The position numbers and the translations under genes were made by a program. A stretch of DNA of 64,000 bases, taken from Methylobacterium sp. WSM2598. Its GTDB lineage: Bacteria > Pseudomonadota > Alphaproteobacteria > Rhizobiales > Beijerinckiaceae. Where the stretch lies: assembly GCF_000379105.1 (NCBI RefSeq), contig NZ_KB900609.1, positions 5,344,438 through 5,408,437 on the forward strand, given 5' to 3'. Positions 34,813 to 43,722 of this stretch are shown here, in pieces. Positions within the stretch are counted from its first letter, which is position 1. Every line of letters begins with the position of its first letter. The notes under the pieces are model-generated. The model worked only from the letters and a program-made list of their open reading frames with translations. It had not been told where the DNA came from and ran no database searches.

Positions 34813-35268
34813 TCACGGCCGGGACGGAGTTGCCGGTGACGCATCGTTCTGCGGGGCGAAGATCGTGATATTGCTGTTGATCTGGTAGGCGTTCGACGGC
34901 CGGGTGTTGACGAAGCGAAGGCGGATCGGGCTCTCGCCGAGGATCGCGCCGAATGACGGGGTCACCCGCATGGGAAAGCAGCGCGCCAGGGCCGCGCGGG
35001 CCGCGTCCTCGAAGTGCTCGGCAGCGCCCCTGTCGCCCTTGAAGCGACGCGCGGTGACGAGCGGCTGGCCGCGCATCGCGCCCGTCTTGTCGAGTCCGAA
35101 CCGGAACGCGATCAGTGATCCCTCGGTGCCGGACGGGATTGTCCAGCAGGCGGCGAGCGCCGCCCGCATCTCTGCCCAGTTGGCGATGGGCTCGGCAGGC
35201 GCGGGGTGAGCCGAGGCGACCAGGACCGCGCCCGCTCCCATCGACAGCTTGGTGACGTCTCCCAGCAT
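34813..35268 (-). CDS. Probable secreted protein, unknown function
   Basis: 151 aa from ATG 35268. The first 25 residues (MLGDVTKLSMGAGAVLVASA, then HPAPAEP) look like a weak signal peptide. The rest reads WAEMRAALAACWTIPSGTEGSLIAFRFGLDKTGAMRGQP, then AAEHFEDAARAALARCFPMRVTPSFGAILGESPIRLRF, which resembles TonB-C-terminal-like or energy-transducer-like domains seen in small rhizobial periplasmic proteins. It has two Cys. Fold and role are uncertain. Confidence 0.65.
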   Translation of the reverse strand: MLGDVTKLSMGAGAVLVASAHPAPAEPIANWAEMRAALAACWTIPSGTEGSLIAFRFGLDKTGAMRGQPLVTARRFKGDRGAAEHFEDAARAALARCFPMRVTPSFGAILGESPIRLRFVNTRPSNAYQINSNITIFAPQNDASPATPSRP

Positions 35269-35572
35269 CGCTCGTCCGCTCCGCCCCCCCTCAGGATGGT
35301 AGGGCTGCTCCGACGCTGCGGCCACCGCGCGGAGTGCCGCTCGGAGCAGAGCGGTCGCGCCACGATCGGGGCGCGCCGGCGAGCCCCGTCCGCGGATCCT
35401 CCGTCGAGGACGGGGCGGGTTGGGCGAACGGGCCGGGAGGCCCGGTTGGGGTTTCCCGTCCCGGCTTGGCTTCCCGGTTCCCCCCCGCGTCCCTCGGCGC
35501 CCCTCCGTGCGGCCCGCGCCGCTTGCGGCGCGGGGCCCGAACCGATACAGGATCAACCCCGTAGCCGGTTCG
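35269..35572. other. Intergenic region upstream of tRNA-Pro
   Basis: 304 bases, GC-rich, without a supported gene. They hold the divergent promoters of the secreted protein (minus) and of the tRNA (plus). Small hairpins such as GGGCCGGGAGGCCCGG are visible near 35430. Confidence 0.4.
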
Positions 35573-35649
<77 letters not shown>

Positions 35650-35691
35650 CCGGCTCCCCCCTTTCCGGCTCCCTCGTGAGATCGACACGGC

Positions 35692-36000
35692 ATGCCGAGC
35701 GCCCGCATCTACAAGCCCGCCAAGGATCCGTCCCAGTCCGGCATGGCCCGGACCAAGCAGTGGGTGCTGGAATTCGACCAGACCGCCCCGCGCGAGACCG
35801 ATCCGCTGATGGGCTGGACCTCGTCGTCCGACATGCTCCAGCAGGTGCGCCTGGAATTCGACACGCGCGAGGAGGCGGTCGCGTACGCCACCCGCGAGGG
35901 CATCGCCTACCGCCTCGAAGAGCCCAAGCCCCTGCTGCGCAAGGGCCTCTCCTACGCGGACAATTTCAAGTACAACCGCACCGCGCCCTGGACCCACTGA
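35692..36000 (+). CDS. Complex I accessory subunit, NDUFS4 family (ETC_C1_NDUFA4)
   Basis: 102 aa, the full bacterial length. It has the family blocks RIYKPAKDPSQSGMARTKQWVLEFD, DPLMGWTSSSDMLQQVRLEFDTREEAVAYATREGIAYRL and the C-terminal KGLSYADNFKYNRTAPWTH. The homologue is an accessory subunit of NADH:ubiquinone oxidoreductase in alphaproteobacteria and mitochondria and is usually encoded away from the nuo cluster, often beside a tRNA as here. Cytoplasmic face of the inner membrane. Confidence 0.95.
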   Translation: MPSARIYKPAKDPSQSGMARTKQWVLEFDQTAPRETDPLMGWTSSSDMLQQVRLEFDTREEAVAYATREGIAYRLEEPKPLLRKGLSYADNFKYNRTAPWTH

Positions 36001-36016
36001 CCGCGCCGGCAATCCG

Positions 36017-37063
36017 TCAGAAGGCGTAGCGGACCCGGCAGGAGGGGAGTTCGGCGGCGAGGAGCGCCCGGAACCGCGCCAGCCAGCGCCCCTTCCAGGC
36101 GCTCCGGTAGCGCAGGTTCTCCTGGCCGCCCTCGGAGCGCTTGGTCTCCTGGATGTCGGGGCGCCACAGCCATTCCTCGGCCCGCGGATGCCAGCGCAGG
36201 TTGACCGCGTGCAGCGCCGCATTGTGGGTCAGGAAGATGATCTCGGCGGCGAGCTGGGCCCGCGCGGCGGCGCCGATCCCCGCGTCGAGGGCCCGGAACA
36301 GGTCGCGCCAATCCGCCTCCCAGCCCTCGTACAGGATCACGGGCGAGAAGTTGACGTGGACCTCGTAGCCGGCGCGCACGAAGTCGTCGATCGCCGCGAT
36401 GCGCTCGGCCATCCGCGAGGTGCGCACGTCGACGACCCGCGCGACGCGCTCCGGCATGAGCGAGAAGCGGATCCGCGTCTTGCCGGCCGGCGCGTAATCC
36501 AGGAGGTCGCGGTTCACGAACTTGGTCGCGAAGGAGCCCTTCGCGTGCGGAAGCTCGCGGAACAGGGCGACGAGGTCGCGCAGGGTGTCGCAGGCGAGGG
36601 CGTCCACTGAGAGGTCGCCGTTCTCGCCGATGTCGTAGACGACGCAGCTTTCGTCGATCTGGTCCGGGGCCGGGAGGGGACCCTGGCGCGCGGCGTGGCG
36701 CGCGATCGCCGCGGCGATCTCCTCCGTGTTCGCGAAGAGCGTGATCGGGTTGGCGAAGCCCTTGCGGCGGGGCACGTAGCAGTAGGCGCAGGCCATCGCG
36801 CACCCGTTCGAACTCGACGGCGCGATGAAATGGGCGCTGCGCCCGTTCGGGCGCAGGCCGAGCCCCTTCTTGACCCCGAGCACCAGGGTGCTGCGCTTGA
36901 TCCGCAGCCACTCCTCGGCGGCACCGGCATTGCCGTGCAGCTCGGGGATCGCCCAGTGCGACCGCACCGGGATGCGGCGCGCCTCGGGGAAGCGCGCGAG
37001 GATCTCGCGGCCCCGCCGGTACGCCTCGACGGCGGGCTCCAGGTAGATCGTGTCGATGGCCAG
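36017..37063 (-). CDS. Spore photoproduct lyase-like radical SAM protein
   Basis: 348 aa if translation begins at CTG 37063 (LAIDTIYLEPAVEAYRRGRE), the point where homologues start. The first ordinary start is GTG 36967 (316 aa), which would cut off about 32 conserved-looking residues. The radical SAM cluster motif CAMACAYC (residues 88, 92 and 95 in the long form) is intact. Family sequences DIGENGDLSVDAL, FATKFVNRDLLDYAP and SEGGQENLRYR are present. In non-spore-formers the SplB family is of unknown role, with DNA photolesion repair only inferred. It is downstream of the SHOCT gene on the same strand. Confidence 0.85.
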   Translation of the reverse strand: MAIDTIYLEPAVEAYRRGREILARFPEARRIPVRSHWAIPELHGNAGAAEEWLRIKRSTLVLGVKKGLGLRPNGRSAHFIAPSSSNGCAMACAYCYVPRRKGFANPITLFANTEEIAAAIARHAARQGPLPAPDQIDESCVVYDIGENGDLSVDALACDTLRDLVALFRELPHAKGSFATKFVNRDLLDYAPAGKTRIRFSLMPERVARVVDVRTSRMAERIAAIDDFVRAGYEVHVNFSPVILYEGWEADWRDLFRALDAGIGAAARAQLAAEIIFLTHNAALHAVNLRWHPRAEEWLWRPDIQETKRSEGGQENLRYRSAWKGRWLARFRALLAAELPSCRVRYAF

Positions 37064-37105
37064 GGGCGAGGGGGAATGGGGCGAGGGGGAATGGGGCGAG
37101 GAGGG
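37064..37105. repeat. Tandem repeat, 15 bp, at the spl-like gene start
   Basis: GGGCGAGGGGGAATG occurs twice in succession and a third time partially, directly upstream of the conserved reading frame of the radical SAM gene. The unit length is a multiple of three and the frame stays open, but no standard start codon is created. It may have disrupted or replaced the original start. Confidence 0.75.
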
Positions 37106-37211
37106 CAGGGGCGGGCCTCGGCGCGGGGCGCCCGCGGCGCCGTCGCCGCCCGATATGGCGCCCCGGGACCCGCGCCGCCAGGGCCCGGCCGGCGGGGCGC
37201 CCGGTCGCGCC

Positions 37212-37985
37212 TCACAGCCGCCCGAGCAGCTCGCTCTTCTTGGTGGTGAACTCCGCCTCGGTCAGCACGCCCTTGCGGTGCAGTTCGGCGAGGCGCTCGA
37301 TCAGGGCTAGCGGATCGCCCGCCGCGGCGGGCACCGCGGCCGCCGCCGGCGCGGGGGCCGGGATCGGCGGTTCGGCCTGCGGGGCCGCCGGAGGGGCCTG
37401 CGGGGCCGCCGGAGGGGGAGCCGGCTGCGCCCATCCCTGGACCTGCAGCTGCGGCGGCGCGGGGACCGGCGGCGCGGGGGCCTGCGCCGCGCCGCCGCTC
37501 ACCAGCGGGAGATCCTCCGGGCGCACCGGGCCGAACTGGCTCGTGAAGAGCAGCGAGGACGCGCCGCCCTGCTGCTGCGACACGCCGCCGATCCGGTGCT
37601 CGCCGGTGTCGTAGACGGCGAGCTGCCCTCCCGCCTCCACGGCGAGGCGGCGCGTGTCGGGGAAGTAGGCGTAGCGCAGCCCGTTCTGCGACCCGGCCGA
37701 GGCCGGGTGGCCGAGCTCGGCGGGCCACCAGCCGGCCGGCGCCGCCAGCCTCCCGGCGATCGGGGCGAGGTCGGCGCAGAGCGCGGCGACGCGGGCCTTG
37801 AGGCCGGCATTGAACATGTCGCCGATCATGATCATGCCGCCGGACGACCATTGCCCCATCCCGCCAAGGTCCGGGTGGTTGAACTGCGCGGCCGTCCCGC
37901 CGCCCTGCGCGAGCGCCTCGGCGAGGTGGCGGGCGGCGTCGACGCTCACCCCGTGGCGGGCGGCGATCGCGGAGAGGTCGAGCAT
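37212..37985 (-). CDS. SHOCT domain protein
   Basis: 257 aa. The N-terminal 150 residues (LSAIAARHGVSVDAARHLAEALAQGGGTAAQFNHPDLGGMGQW, then MIMIGDMFNAGLKARVAALC) form a conserved alphaproteobacterial module of unknown function. A Pro/Ala/Gln-rich linker (about 165-225) follows. The C-terminal SHOCT motif DPLALIERLAELHRKGVLTEAEFTTKKSELLGRL is complete and usually mediates oligomerisation. It is cytoplasmic, with no membrane segment. It lies 12 bases downstream of the KpsE-like gene, so it is likely in the same operon. Confidence 0.85.
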   Translation of the reverse strand: MLDLSAIAARHGVSVDAARHLAEALAQGGGTAAQFNHPDLGGMGQWSSGGMIMIGDMFNAGLKARVAALCADLAPIAGRLAAPAGWWPAELGHPASAGSQNGLRYAYFPDTRRLAVEAGGQLAVYDTGEHRIGGVSQQQGGASSLLFTSQFGPVRPEDLPLVSGGAAQAPAPPVPAPPQLQVQGWAQPAPPPAAPQAPPAAPQAEPPIPAPAPAAAAVPAAAGDPLALIERLAELHRKGVLTEAEFTTKKSELLGRL

Positions 37986-37997
37986 GGCGGCACCCTG

Positions 37998-39239
37998 TCA
38001 GGCGAGGATCTTGCGGGTCATGACGACGGCCGCGAAGGCGAGGGCGGAGGCGGCCACGATGCTGCCGATCCACAGGCCGCGCCGCGGCTGCTGCGGGGAT
38101 TGCGCCTCGACCGGCGCCACCACCACGCTGAAGAACTCGAATTGGCGGTCGAGGATCATCCGTGCCCGGTCGCGCGCCGCCAGCACCGCGTTGTAGAGGG
38201 CCTGGGCGTTCTTGCGCTCGGTGTCGGCCTCCTCGAAGCGCGTCAGCGCGTCGGCGAGCGCCTGGCGCCGCGTCGGATCCGGGGTCGTCGCCTCGCGCTC
38301 CAGGCGCTGGATCGAGCCGTCGAGCTGCGCGATCTGGGCCTTGAGATCCTGGACGCTGCGCGCGTCCTCCCGCAGGTCGCGCAGCAGCAGCGACTGCTTC
38401 ACGCTGAGAGCGATGCGCTGCTCGCGCAGCTGCCCGATGGTCTTGATCGTGGCCTCGTTGGTCTTCAGCGCGTCGAGAACCCGGTCCCGGTTGCGCAGAT
38501 CCCGCACCGCCTCCTCGGCCGCGTCGAGGCGCTCCTTGATGCGCGCGAGCGCGCTCTCGCTTGCGGCGAGCGCGTCCTGGCGGGCGCGGGCGTTGAGGTC
38601 GTTCACCATCCGCTCGCTCTCGGCCAGGACCGCCCGGCTGATCGCCACCGCCTCCCCCGCCTCGAAGGCGTTGACGGTCACCGAGATGATGCCGGAGGTG
38701 CCCTCGATCTTCGCCGCGACCCGGTTGCGCCAGTAGCGCACGAGCTTCTCCACCGGCCGCTTCGGGTCGAAGCGCGACAGGGCGTCGATCGAGGGGCGGG
38801 AGAACATCTCCCGCAGCGGCAGCTGGCGCTCGATCGCCTCCACCATCGGCCGGCTCGCGATGTAATCCGCGAGCAGGAGCGTGTCCTGCGCGATCATCTC
38901 GCGGGGAATGGCCGCCGTCATCCCCATCCCGTCCCGGGCGGCGTTCTCGGCCGCGCCGAGCGCCGGGCGGATCGCGAAATGCACCTCCGTCACGTAGCGG
39001 TCCGAGAGGTAGAACCCGAAGAAGGCGGTCGCGAGCAGCGAGGGCAGGACGCAGAGCGCCAGGAACAGGAGCGGGGTGACGAGGTCCCGGCCCCGCAGCA
39101 GCCCGCCGCCGCGGACGACCGCGCGCGGGTCGTTGTGGCGCGACACGCGCGCCATCTGGCGCAGCGATTCCGCGATCAGGCGCGACCGCTCGGCCGAGTC
39201 GAGCGGCTGGCCAGTCGGGTTGCGGGCATCGACCGTCAT
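37998..39239 (-). CDS. Capsule polysaccharide export inner-membrane protein, KpsE/BexC-like
   Basis: 413 aa with PCP/Wzz-type topology. After a 50-residue cytoplasmic N-terminus comes a membrane segment (about 53-76), a large periplasmic part with long coiled-coil helices (about 195-380, e.g. ALARIKERLDAAEEAVRDLRNRDRVLDALKTNE), and a second membrane segment (about 388-406). It would bridge the inner membrane to an outer-membrane Wza/KpsD exporter in ABC-dependent capsule export. The KpsT-like ATPase gene lies just upstream, but no KpsM permease or KpsD is found in the window. Confidence 0.88.
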   Translation of the reverse strand: MTVDARNPTGQPLDSAERSRLIAESLRQMARVSRHNDPRAVVRGGGLLRGRDLVTPLLFLALCVLPSLLATAFFGFYLSDRYVTEVHFAIRPALGAAENAARDGMGMTAAIPREMIAQDTLLLADYIASRPMVEAIERQLPLREMFSRPSIDALSRFDPKRPVEKLVRYWRNRVAAKIEGTSGIISVTVNAFEAGEAVAISRAVLAESERMVNDLNARARQDALAASESALARIKERLDAAEEAVRDLRNRDRVLDALKTNEATIKTIGQLREQRIALSVKQSLLLRDLREDARSVQDLKAQIAQLDGSIQRLEREATTPDPTRRQALADALTRFEEADTERKNAQALYNAVLAARDRARMILDRQFEFFSVVVAPVEAQSPQQPRRGLWIGSIVAASALAFAAVVMTRKILA

Positions 39240-39376
39240 GCGGGGATCCGTGGCAGGCGCGACGCGCGATCGGCGCGACGGGCGGGAAGGGCGGTCCGGC
39301 GAGGGCCGGATCCCGCGCCGAGAGGGGGACTTGTCCGCATCGCCGGTCGGGCGCGGATTGCCCGCCGGGCTCTGCG

Positions 39377-39419
39377 CGAGAGCAGCGCCCGATCACGGGG
39401 CGATCGGGCGCTGCTCTCG
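39377..39419. repeat. 18-bp perfect hairpin between kpsT-like and kpsE-like genes
   Basis: CGAGAGCAGCGCCCGATC, seven-base loop, GATCGGGCGCTGCTCTCG. It lies 60 bases after the stop of the ATPase gene and 138 before the start of the KpsE-like gene. There is no U-tract. It could separate the two transcripts or stabilise the ATPase mRNA end. Confidence 0.75.
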
Positions 39420-39478
39420 GTCATCGATCGTGCCGCATCGTCTCCGACGACCCGGCATCCGCTTCGTCGGAAAATGCG

Positions 39479-40132
39479 CTACTGGTTCAGCCTCTGGTAG
39501 ACTTCGATGGCGTCGTTGACGTCCGAGTAGATGACCGCGCGCCCGTTCGCCAGGACGATGCCCTCGGAGCTGAACTGGCGGATCACGTCCATGTTGTGGG
39601 AGCACATGATAATGTCGGCGTTCGCGCGCCGCTTGCTCCACACCTCCTCGCAGCGCTGCTGGAAGCGGGCGTCGCCCACCGAGGTGATCTCGTCGATCAG
39701 GTAGGTGTCGAACGGGATCGCCATGCTCATCCCGAAATTGAAGCGCGATCCCATCCCCGAGGAGTAGGTGCGGATCGGAACGTTCATGTAGTCGCCGATC
39801 TCGGCGAAATCGCTGACGAAGTCGAGCACCTTGTAGGGGTCCTCGCCGTAGACGCGCGCCACGAAGATGGCGTTCTCCTTGCCGGTCATGTTCGGGTGGA
39901 AGCCGCCCGAGAAGCCGAGCGGCCAGGACACCCGCGAGGTGCGGATGATCCGGCCCTTGGTCAGGCCCTCGGACCCCGCCATCATGCGGATCATCGTGGA
40001 CTTGCCCGCGCCGTTGATGCCGAGGATGCCGTAGCTCACCCCGGAGCGCATGGTGAACGAGGCCCGGTCGAGGACGGTGCGGCGATGCCCGCTCGTCCTG
40101 TAGATCTTGGTGACGTTCTCGAAGCGGATCAT
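39479..40132 (-). CDS. Capsule polysaccharide export ATPase, KpsT-like
   Basis: 217 aa from ATG 40132, matching the length of E. coli KpsT. MIRFENVTKIYRTSGHRRTVLD is followed by Walker A GINGAGKST, then the KpsT-type block RVSWPLGFSGGFHPNMTGKENAIFVARVYG. The signature is TYSSGMGSRFNFGMSMA, Walker B YLIDEITSVGDARF and the H-loop MCSHNMDVI. Conserved residues for ATP hydrolysis are present. It energises export of a capsular or group-2-type polysaccharide with a KpsM permease that is not encoded nearby. Confidence 0.92.
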   Translation of the reverse strand: MIRFENVTKIYRTSGHRRTVLDRASFTMRSGVSYGILGINGAGKSTMIRMMAGSEGLTKGRIIRTSRVSWPLGFSGGFHPNMTGKENAIFVARVYGEDPYKVLDFVSDFAEIGDYMNVPIRTYSSGMGSRFNFGMSMAIPFDTYLIDEITSVGDARFQQRCEEVWSKRRANADIIMCSHNMDVIRQFSSEGIVLANGRAVIYSDVNDAIEVYQRLNQ

Positions 40133-40355
40133 GGTACGATCGGTGGTGACGGGCGGCGCGCGGCGCTCCCTGCCGAGCCTCGGCCCTAAGCGCCGAAAGC
40201 GGCGAATCTGAGAACGCGCCCCCACCCTCGCCGCGCCGACCCGGGCCAATTTCGATTTGTTATAAAGAAGCTTTGCTTCCAATTGTCGGCTTCTCGGCCG
40301 CGCGATCGGGGATTAAGAGCCGGGGCCTGTCGTAACGCTGCGCGGGTGCCCGATC

Positions 40356-41192
40356 GTGCTCATCGCTTTCCTGATCATGCTGCGCGAGGGGATCGAGGCC
40401 GCGCTCATCGTCGGCATCATCGCGGGTTATCTCGCGCAGACCGGCCGGCGCGCCTGGATGCCGGCGGTGTGGACGGGCGTGGTGCTCGCCGCCCTGCTGT
40501 GCCTCGCGCTGGGCCTCGTCCTCGACCGGGTCGGCGCCGAATTCCCCCAGAAGCAGCAGGAAATGGTGGAGGGCGCCATCGCGCTCCTGGCCGCCGGCAT
40601 GCTGAGCGGGATGGTGTTCTGGATGCGCAAGGCCGCGCGCTCGGTGCGGGCCGACCTGCACGGGGCGGTCGACGCGGCCCTGCACCGCGGCGCCTTCGGC
40701 CTCGTGCTGATGGCCTTCCTGGCCGTCGGGCGCGAGGGGCTCGAATCGGTGTTCTTCCTGCTCGCCACGGTGCAGCAGGACGTGGGCTGGGGCGTTCCCG
40801 CCGGGGCGGCCCTCGGCATCGCGGCCTCGGTCCTGGTCGGCTGGGGCATCGCCCGCGGCGGCGTGCGCCTCGACCTGCGCCGCTTCTTCCGCTGGACCGG
40901 GATCTTCATCCTGTTCGTCGCCGCCGGCCTGATCGCGAGCGCGCTCAGGGCCTTCCACGAGGCGGGACTCTGGAACCACCTCCAGGCGACGGCCTTCGAT
41001 CTCAGCGGCGTGCTGCCCGCCGACACGGTGCTCGGCACCCTGCTCACCGGCATCTTCGGCTACCAGGAGGCGCCGGCCTGGGGCGAGGTGCTGGCCTACC
41101 TCGCCTTCCTGATCCCGAGCCTCTGGCTCTTCCTGGCCGCGTCCCCCGCGGCGGTCGCCGCCCCGCCCCGCCCCGAAACCCTCCACGCCTGA
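40356..41192 (+). CDS. efeU: Ferrous iron permease EfeU (FTR1 family)
   Basis: 278 aa from GTG 40356, giving the canonical start MLIAFLIMLREGIEAALIVG. Two REGxE iron motifs are at residues 10-14 (REGIE) and 126-130 (REGLE), in the first and fourth of about seven membrane segments. Family length is normal. It transports iron across the inner membrane with EfeO and EfeB encoded immediately downstream. All pieces are intact, unlike the broken operon of laboratory E. coli K-12. Confidence 0.96.
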   Translation: MLIAFLIMLREGIEAALIVGIIAGYLAQTGRRAWMPAVWTGVVLAALLCLALGLVLDRVGAEFPQKQQEMVEGAIALLAAGMLSGMVFWMRKAARSVRADLHGAVDAALHRGAFGLVLMAFLAVGREGLESVFFLLATVQQDVGWGVPAGAALGIAASVLVGWGIARGGVRLDLRRFFRWTGIFILFVAAGLIASALRAFHEAGLWNHLQATAFDLSGVLPADTVLGTLLTGIFGYQEAPAWGEVLAYLAFLIPSLWLFLAASPAAVAAPPRPETLHA

Positions 41193-41213
41193 TCGTCTCT
41201 GGAGCGCCGTCCC

Positions 41214-42329
41214 ATGCCGCCCCGTCGCCTCCCGGCCCTCGCCGCCCTCCTCGCCCTGCCGGGCGGCGCCCTCGCGGAGGCTCCGCCGCCCGTCGCCGTC
41301 ACGGTGACCGACAAGGGCTGCGAGCCGGCGAGCCTCACCGTGCCGGCCGGCAAGTCGGTCTTCCGCATCCGCAACCAGAGCCGGCGGGTGCTCGAATGGG
41401 AGATCCTCCAGGGCACGATGATCGTGGAGGAGCGCGAGAACATCGTGCCGGGCTTCGTGCAGACGCTGAGCGCGACGCTGCAGCCCGGCTCCTACCAGAT
41501 GACCTGCGGGCTCCTCAGCAACCCGAAGGGCACGCTGACCGTGCTGGCCGCCGCCGAGACCGCGCCCGGCGGGCCCCCGGATCCGCTGGCCCTGGTCGGG
41601 CCGCTCGCCGCCTACAAGCACTACGTCTCGACGCAGGTCGACACCTTCGTGGCCCGCACCCGGGCCTTCGCGGAGGCCGTCAAGGCCGGCCGCCTCGCCG
41701 AGGCCAAGGCCCTCTACGCCGCCGCCCGCCAGCCCTACGAGCGGATCGAGCCGGTCGCCTCGCTGTTCAACGACCTCGACAAGAGCATGGACGTGCGGGC
41801 GGACGATTTCGAGCACAAGGAGGCCGATCCCGGCTTCATCGGCTTCCACCGCATCGAGAAGGGCCTCTGGGCCGACAACAGCACGGAGGGGCTCGGCCCG
41901 CACGCGGACAAGCTCCTGGCCGATGCGGAGGAACTGCAGCGCCGCGTCCGCGACCTCACCATCCCGCCCGCCAAGATGGTGGGCGGGGCCGCGGGCCTGA
42001 TCGAGGAGGTCGCGGCCACCAAGATCTCCGGCGAGGAGGACCGCTACAGCCGCACCGACCTGTCCGACTTCCACGCCAACGTCGAGGGCTCGCGCAAGAT
42101 CTACGACCTGCTGCGGCCGCTGGTGGAGAAGCGGGACCCCGACCTCGTCGCCCGCACCGACAAGAACTTCGCCCGCGTCGACGCCCTGCTGCTGAAGTAC
42201 CGGTCCGAGGACGGCAGCTTCGCGCCCTACGACAAGCTCAGCGAGCGCGACCGGCAGGCCCTCAAGGCCCCCATCACCGTGCTGGCCGAGGATCTCTCGA
42301 CCCTGCGCGGCAAGCTCGGGCTCGATTGA
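41214..42329 (+). CDS. efeO: Iron uptake system protein EfeO (cupredoxin plus M75 domain)
   Basis: 371 aa. The signal peptide spans about residues 1-21. The N-terminal cupredoxin-like domain (25-112) includes DKGCEPASLTVPAGKSVFRIRNQS and the C-terminal metal-site-like SYQMTCGLL. The imelysin-like M75 domain (about 130-371) has the HxxE motif GFHRIEKGLW (His212, Glu215), proposed to bind iron. Periplasmic. It starts 21 bases after efeU. Confidence 0.95.
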   Translation: MPPRRLPALAALLALPGGALAEAPPPVAVTVTDKGCEPASLTVPAGKSVFRIRNQSRRVLEWEILQGTMIVEERENIVPGFVQTLSATLQPGSYQMTCGLLSNPKGTLTVLAAAETAPGGPPDPLALVGPLAAYKHYVSTQVDTFVARTRAFAEAVKAGRLAEAKALYAAARQPYERIEPVASLFNDLDKSMDVRADDFEHKEADPGFIGFHRIEKGLWADNSTEGLGPHADKLLADAEELQRRVRDLTIPPAKMVGGAAGLIEEVAATKISGEEDRYSRTDLSDFHANVEGSRKIYDLLRPLVEKRDPDLVARTDKNFARVDALLLKYRSEDGSFAPYDKLSERDRQALKAPITVLAEDLSTLRGKLGLD

Positions 42330-42339
42330 GGCCAGGACG

Positions 42340-43578
42340 ATGACCGACGCTCCCTCCCGCCGCAGCCTCCTGCGCGCCCTCGCCGCGGGCACCGGCGCCG
42401 CCGCCCTGGCGCCGGTCCCCGGCCGGGCCGCCTCCCTGGAGGAGGCGGACGGCACCGCCGACCGCCAGCCCTTCCGGGGCCTCCACCAGGCCGGCATCCT
42501 GACGCCCCAGCCAGCCTCCGCGCTCTTCGTGGCCTTCGACGTCCTGGCGCAGGATCGCGGCGAGCTCGCGCGCCTGTTGCGCATCCTGACCGAGCGCTTC
42601 GCCTACCTGACCGAGGGCGGGCCGGTGCCGGGCCTCGATCCGCGCCTTCCGCCGGCGGATTCGGGCATCCTCGGCCCGGTCGTGCGCCCCGACAACCTCA
42701 CGGCGACGCTCACGGTCGGTGCCAGCCTGTTCGACGAGCGCTACGGCCTCGCCGCGGCGAGGCCGCGCCGCCTGCGCCCGATGGACCGCTTCCCGAACGA
42801 TTCCCTCGACGCGAAGCTCTGCCACGGCGACCTGCTGCTGCAGCTCTGCGCCAACACGGCCGACACCGCCATCCACGCCCTCCGGGACGTCATCCGCACG
42901 ACCCCGGGCCTCCTGTCCCTGCGCTGGAAGCGCGAGGGCTTCCTGCCGCCCCAGGTCGTCAAGCGCGCCGGGCAGGACACGGTGCGCAACATGCTGGGCT
43001 TCAAGGACGGCACCGCCAACCTCGACACCCGCGACGCGGAGCTGATGCGTCGCCAGGTCTGGGTCGGGCCGGAGGACGGCGAGCCGGCCTGGGCGCGCAA
43101 CGGCAGCTACCAGGTGATCCGCCTCGTGCGGAACCTCGTCGAGCGCTGGGACCGCACGCCGCTCGGCGAGCAGGAGCGCATCATGGGGCGCCACAAGGAC
43201 ACCGGCGCTCCGCTCGGCGAGACCCGCGAGCACGCCCTGCCGGACTACGCCTCGGACCCGAAGGGCGAGCGCACCCCCCTCGACGCGCATATCCGGCTCG
43301 CCAACCCGCGCAAGGCCGAGACGGCGCGCAACCTGATCCTGCGCCGCGGCTACAATTACTCGGCGGGGATCACGGCCTCGGGCCAGCTCGACATGGGGCT
43401 GATCTTCGTGTCGTTCCAGCGCGACCTCGATGCCGGCTTCGTGGCCGTGCAGAACCGCCTCAACGGCGAGCCGCTGGAGGAGTACATCCGGCCGGTCGGG
43501 GGCGGCTACTTCTTCGCCCTGCCGGGCGTGACGGCGCCGGACGGGTACCTGGGCGAGGAACTGCTGGTCGGGGCGTGA
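42340..43578 (+). CDS. efeB: Deferrochelatase/DyP-type heme peroxidase EfeB
   Basis: 412 aa. A Tat signal PSRRSLLRALAAGTGAAALAP shows export in folded form with its heme. The DyP signature GFKDGTANL carries catalytic Asp223 (GxxDG). The proximal heme His should be in the region GRHKDTGAPLGE, and the distal Arg is expected in HIRLANPRKAETARNLILRRGYNY. It oxidises ferrous iron for EfeO/EfeU and may extract iron from heme. It starts ten bases after efeO, and the operon ends here. Confidence 0.95.
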   Translation: MTDAPSRRSLLRALAAGTGAAALAPVPGRAASLEEADGTADRQPFRGLHQAGILTPQPASALFVAFDVLAQDRGELARLLRILTERFAYLTEGGPVPGLDPRLPPADSGILGPVVRPDNLTATLTVGASLFDERYGLAAARPRRLRPMDRFPNDSLDAKLCHGDLLLQLCANTADTAIHALRDVIRTTPGLLSLRWKREGFLPPQVVKRAGQDTVRNMLGFKDGTANLDTRDAELMRRQVWVGPEDGEPAWARNGSYQVIRLVRNLVERWDRTPLGEQERIMGRHKDTGAPLGETREHALPDYASDPKGERTPLDAHIRLANPRKAETARNLILRRGYNYSAGITASGQLDMGLIFVSFQRDLDAGFVAVQNRLNGEPLEEYIRPVGGGYFFALPGVTAPDGYLGEELLVGA

Positions 43579-43722
43579 CGCCGCCCCGCTCCCGATCCGG
43601 CCATCGCCGGTCCGGCCTCGCCGCGGGGCCGGCGCGGGCCCGTCCCGGATCGGGACGCGCGCGCCGATCGCCCTTCACGATCCGTCAACCATGACGGGCG
43701 AGCCTGTCGGGCGCCCCCGGCC

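Noticed and set aside
34548..34868. Plus-strand ORF of 106 codons
   Set aside because: Pro/Arg/Ser-rich, overlaps the end of the secreted-protein gene antisense and has no ribosome-binding site.
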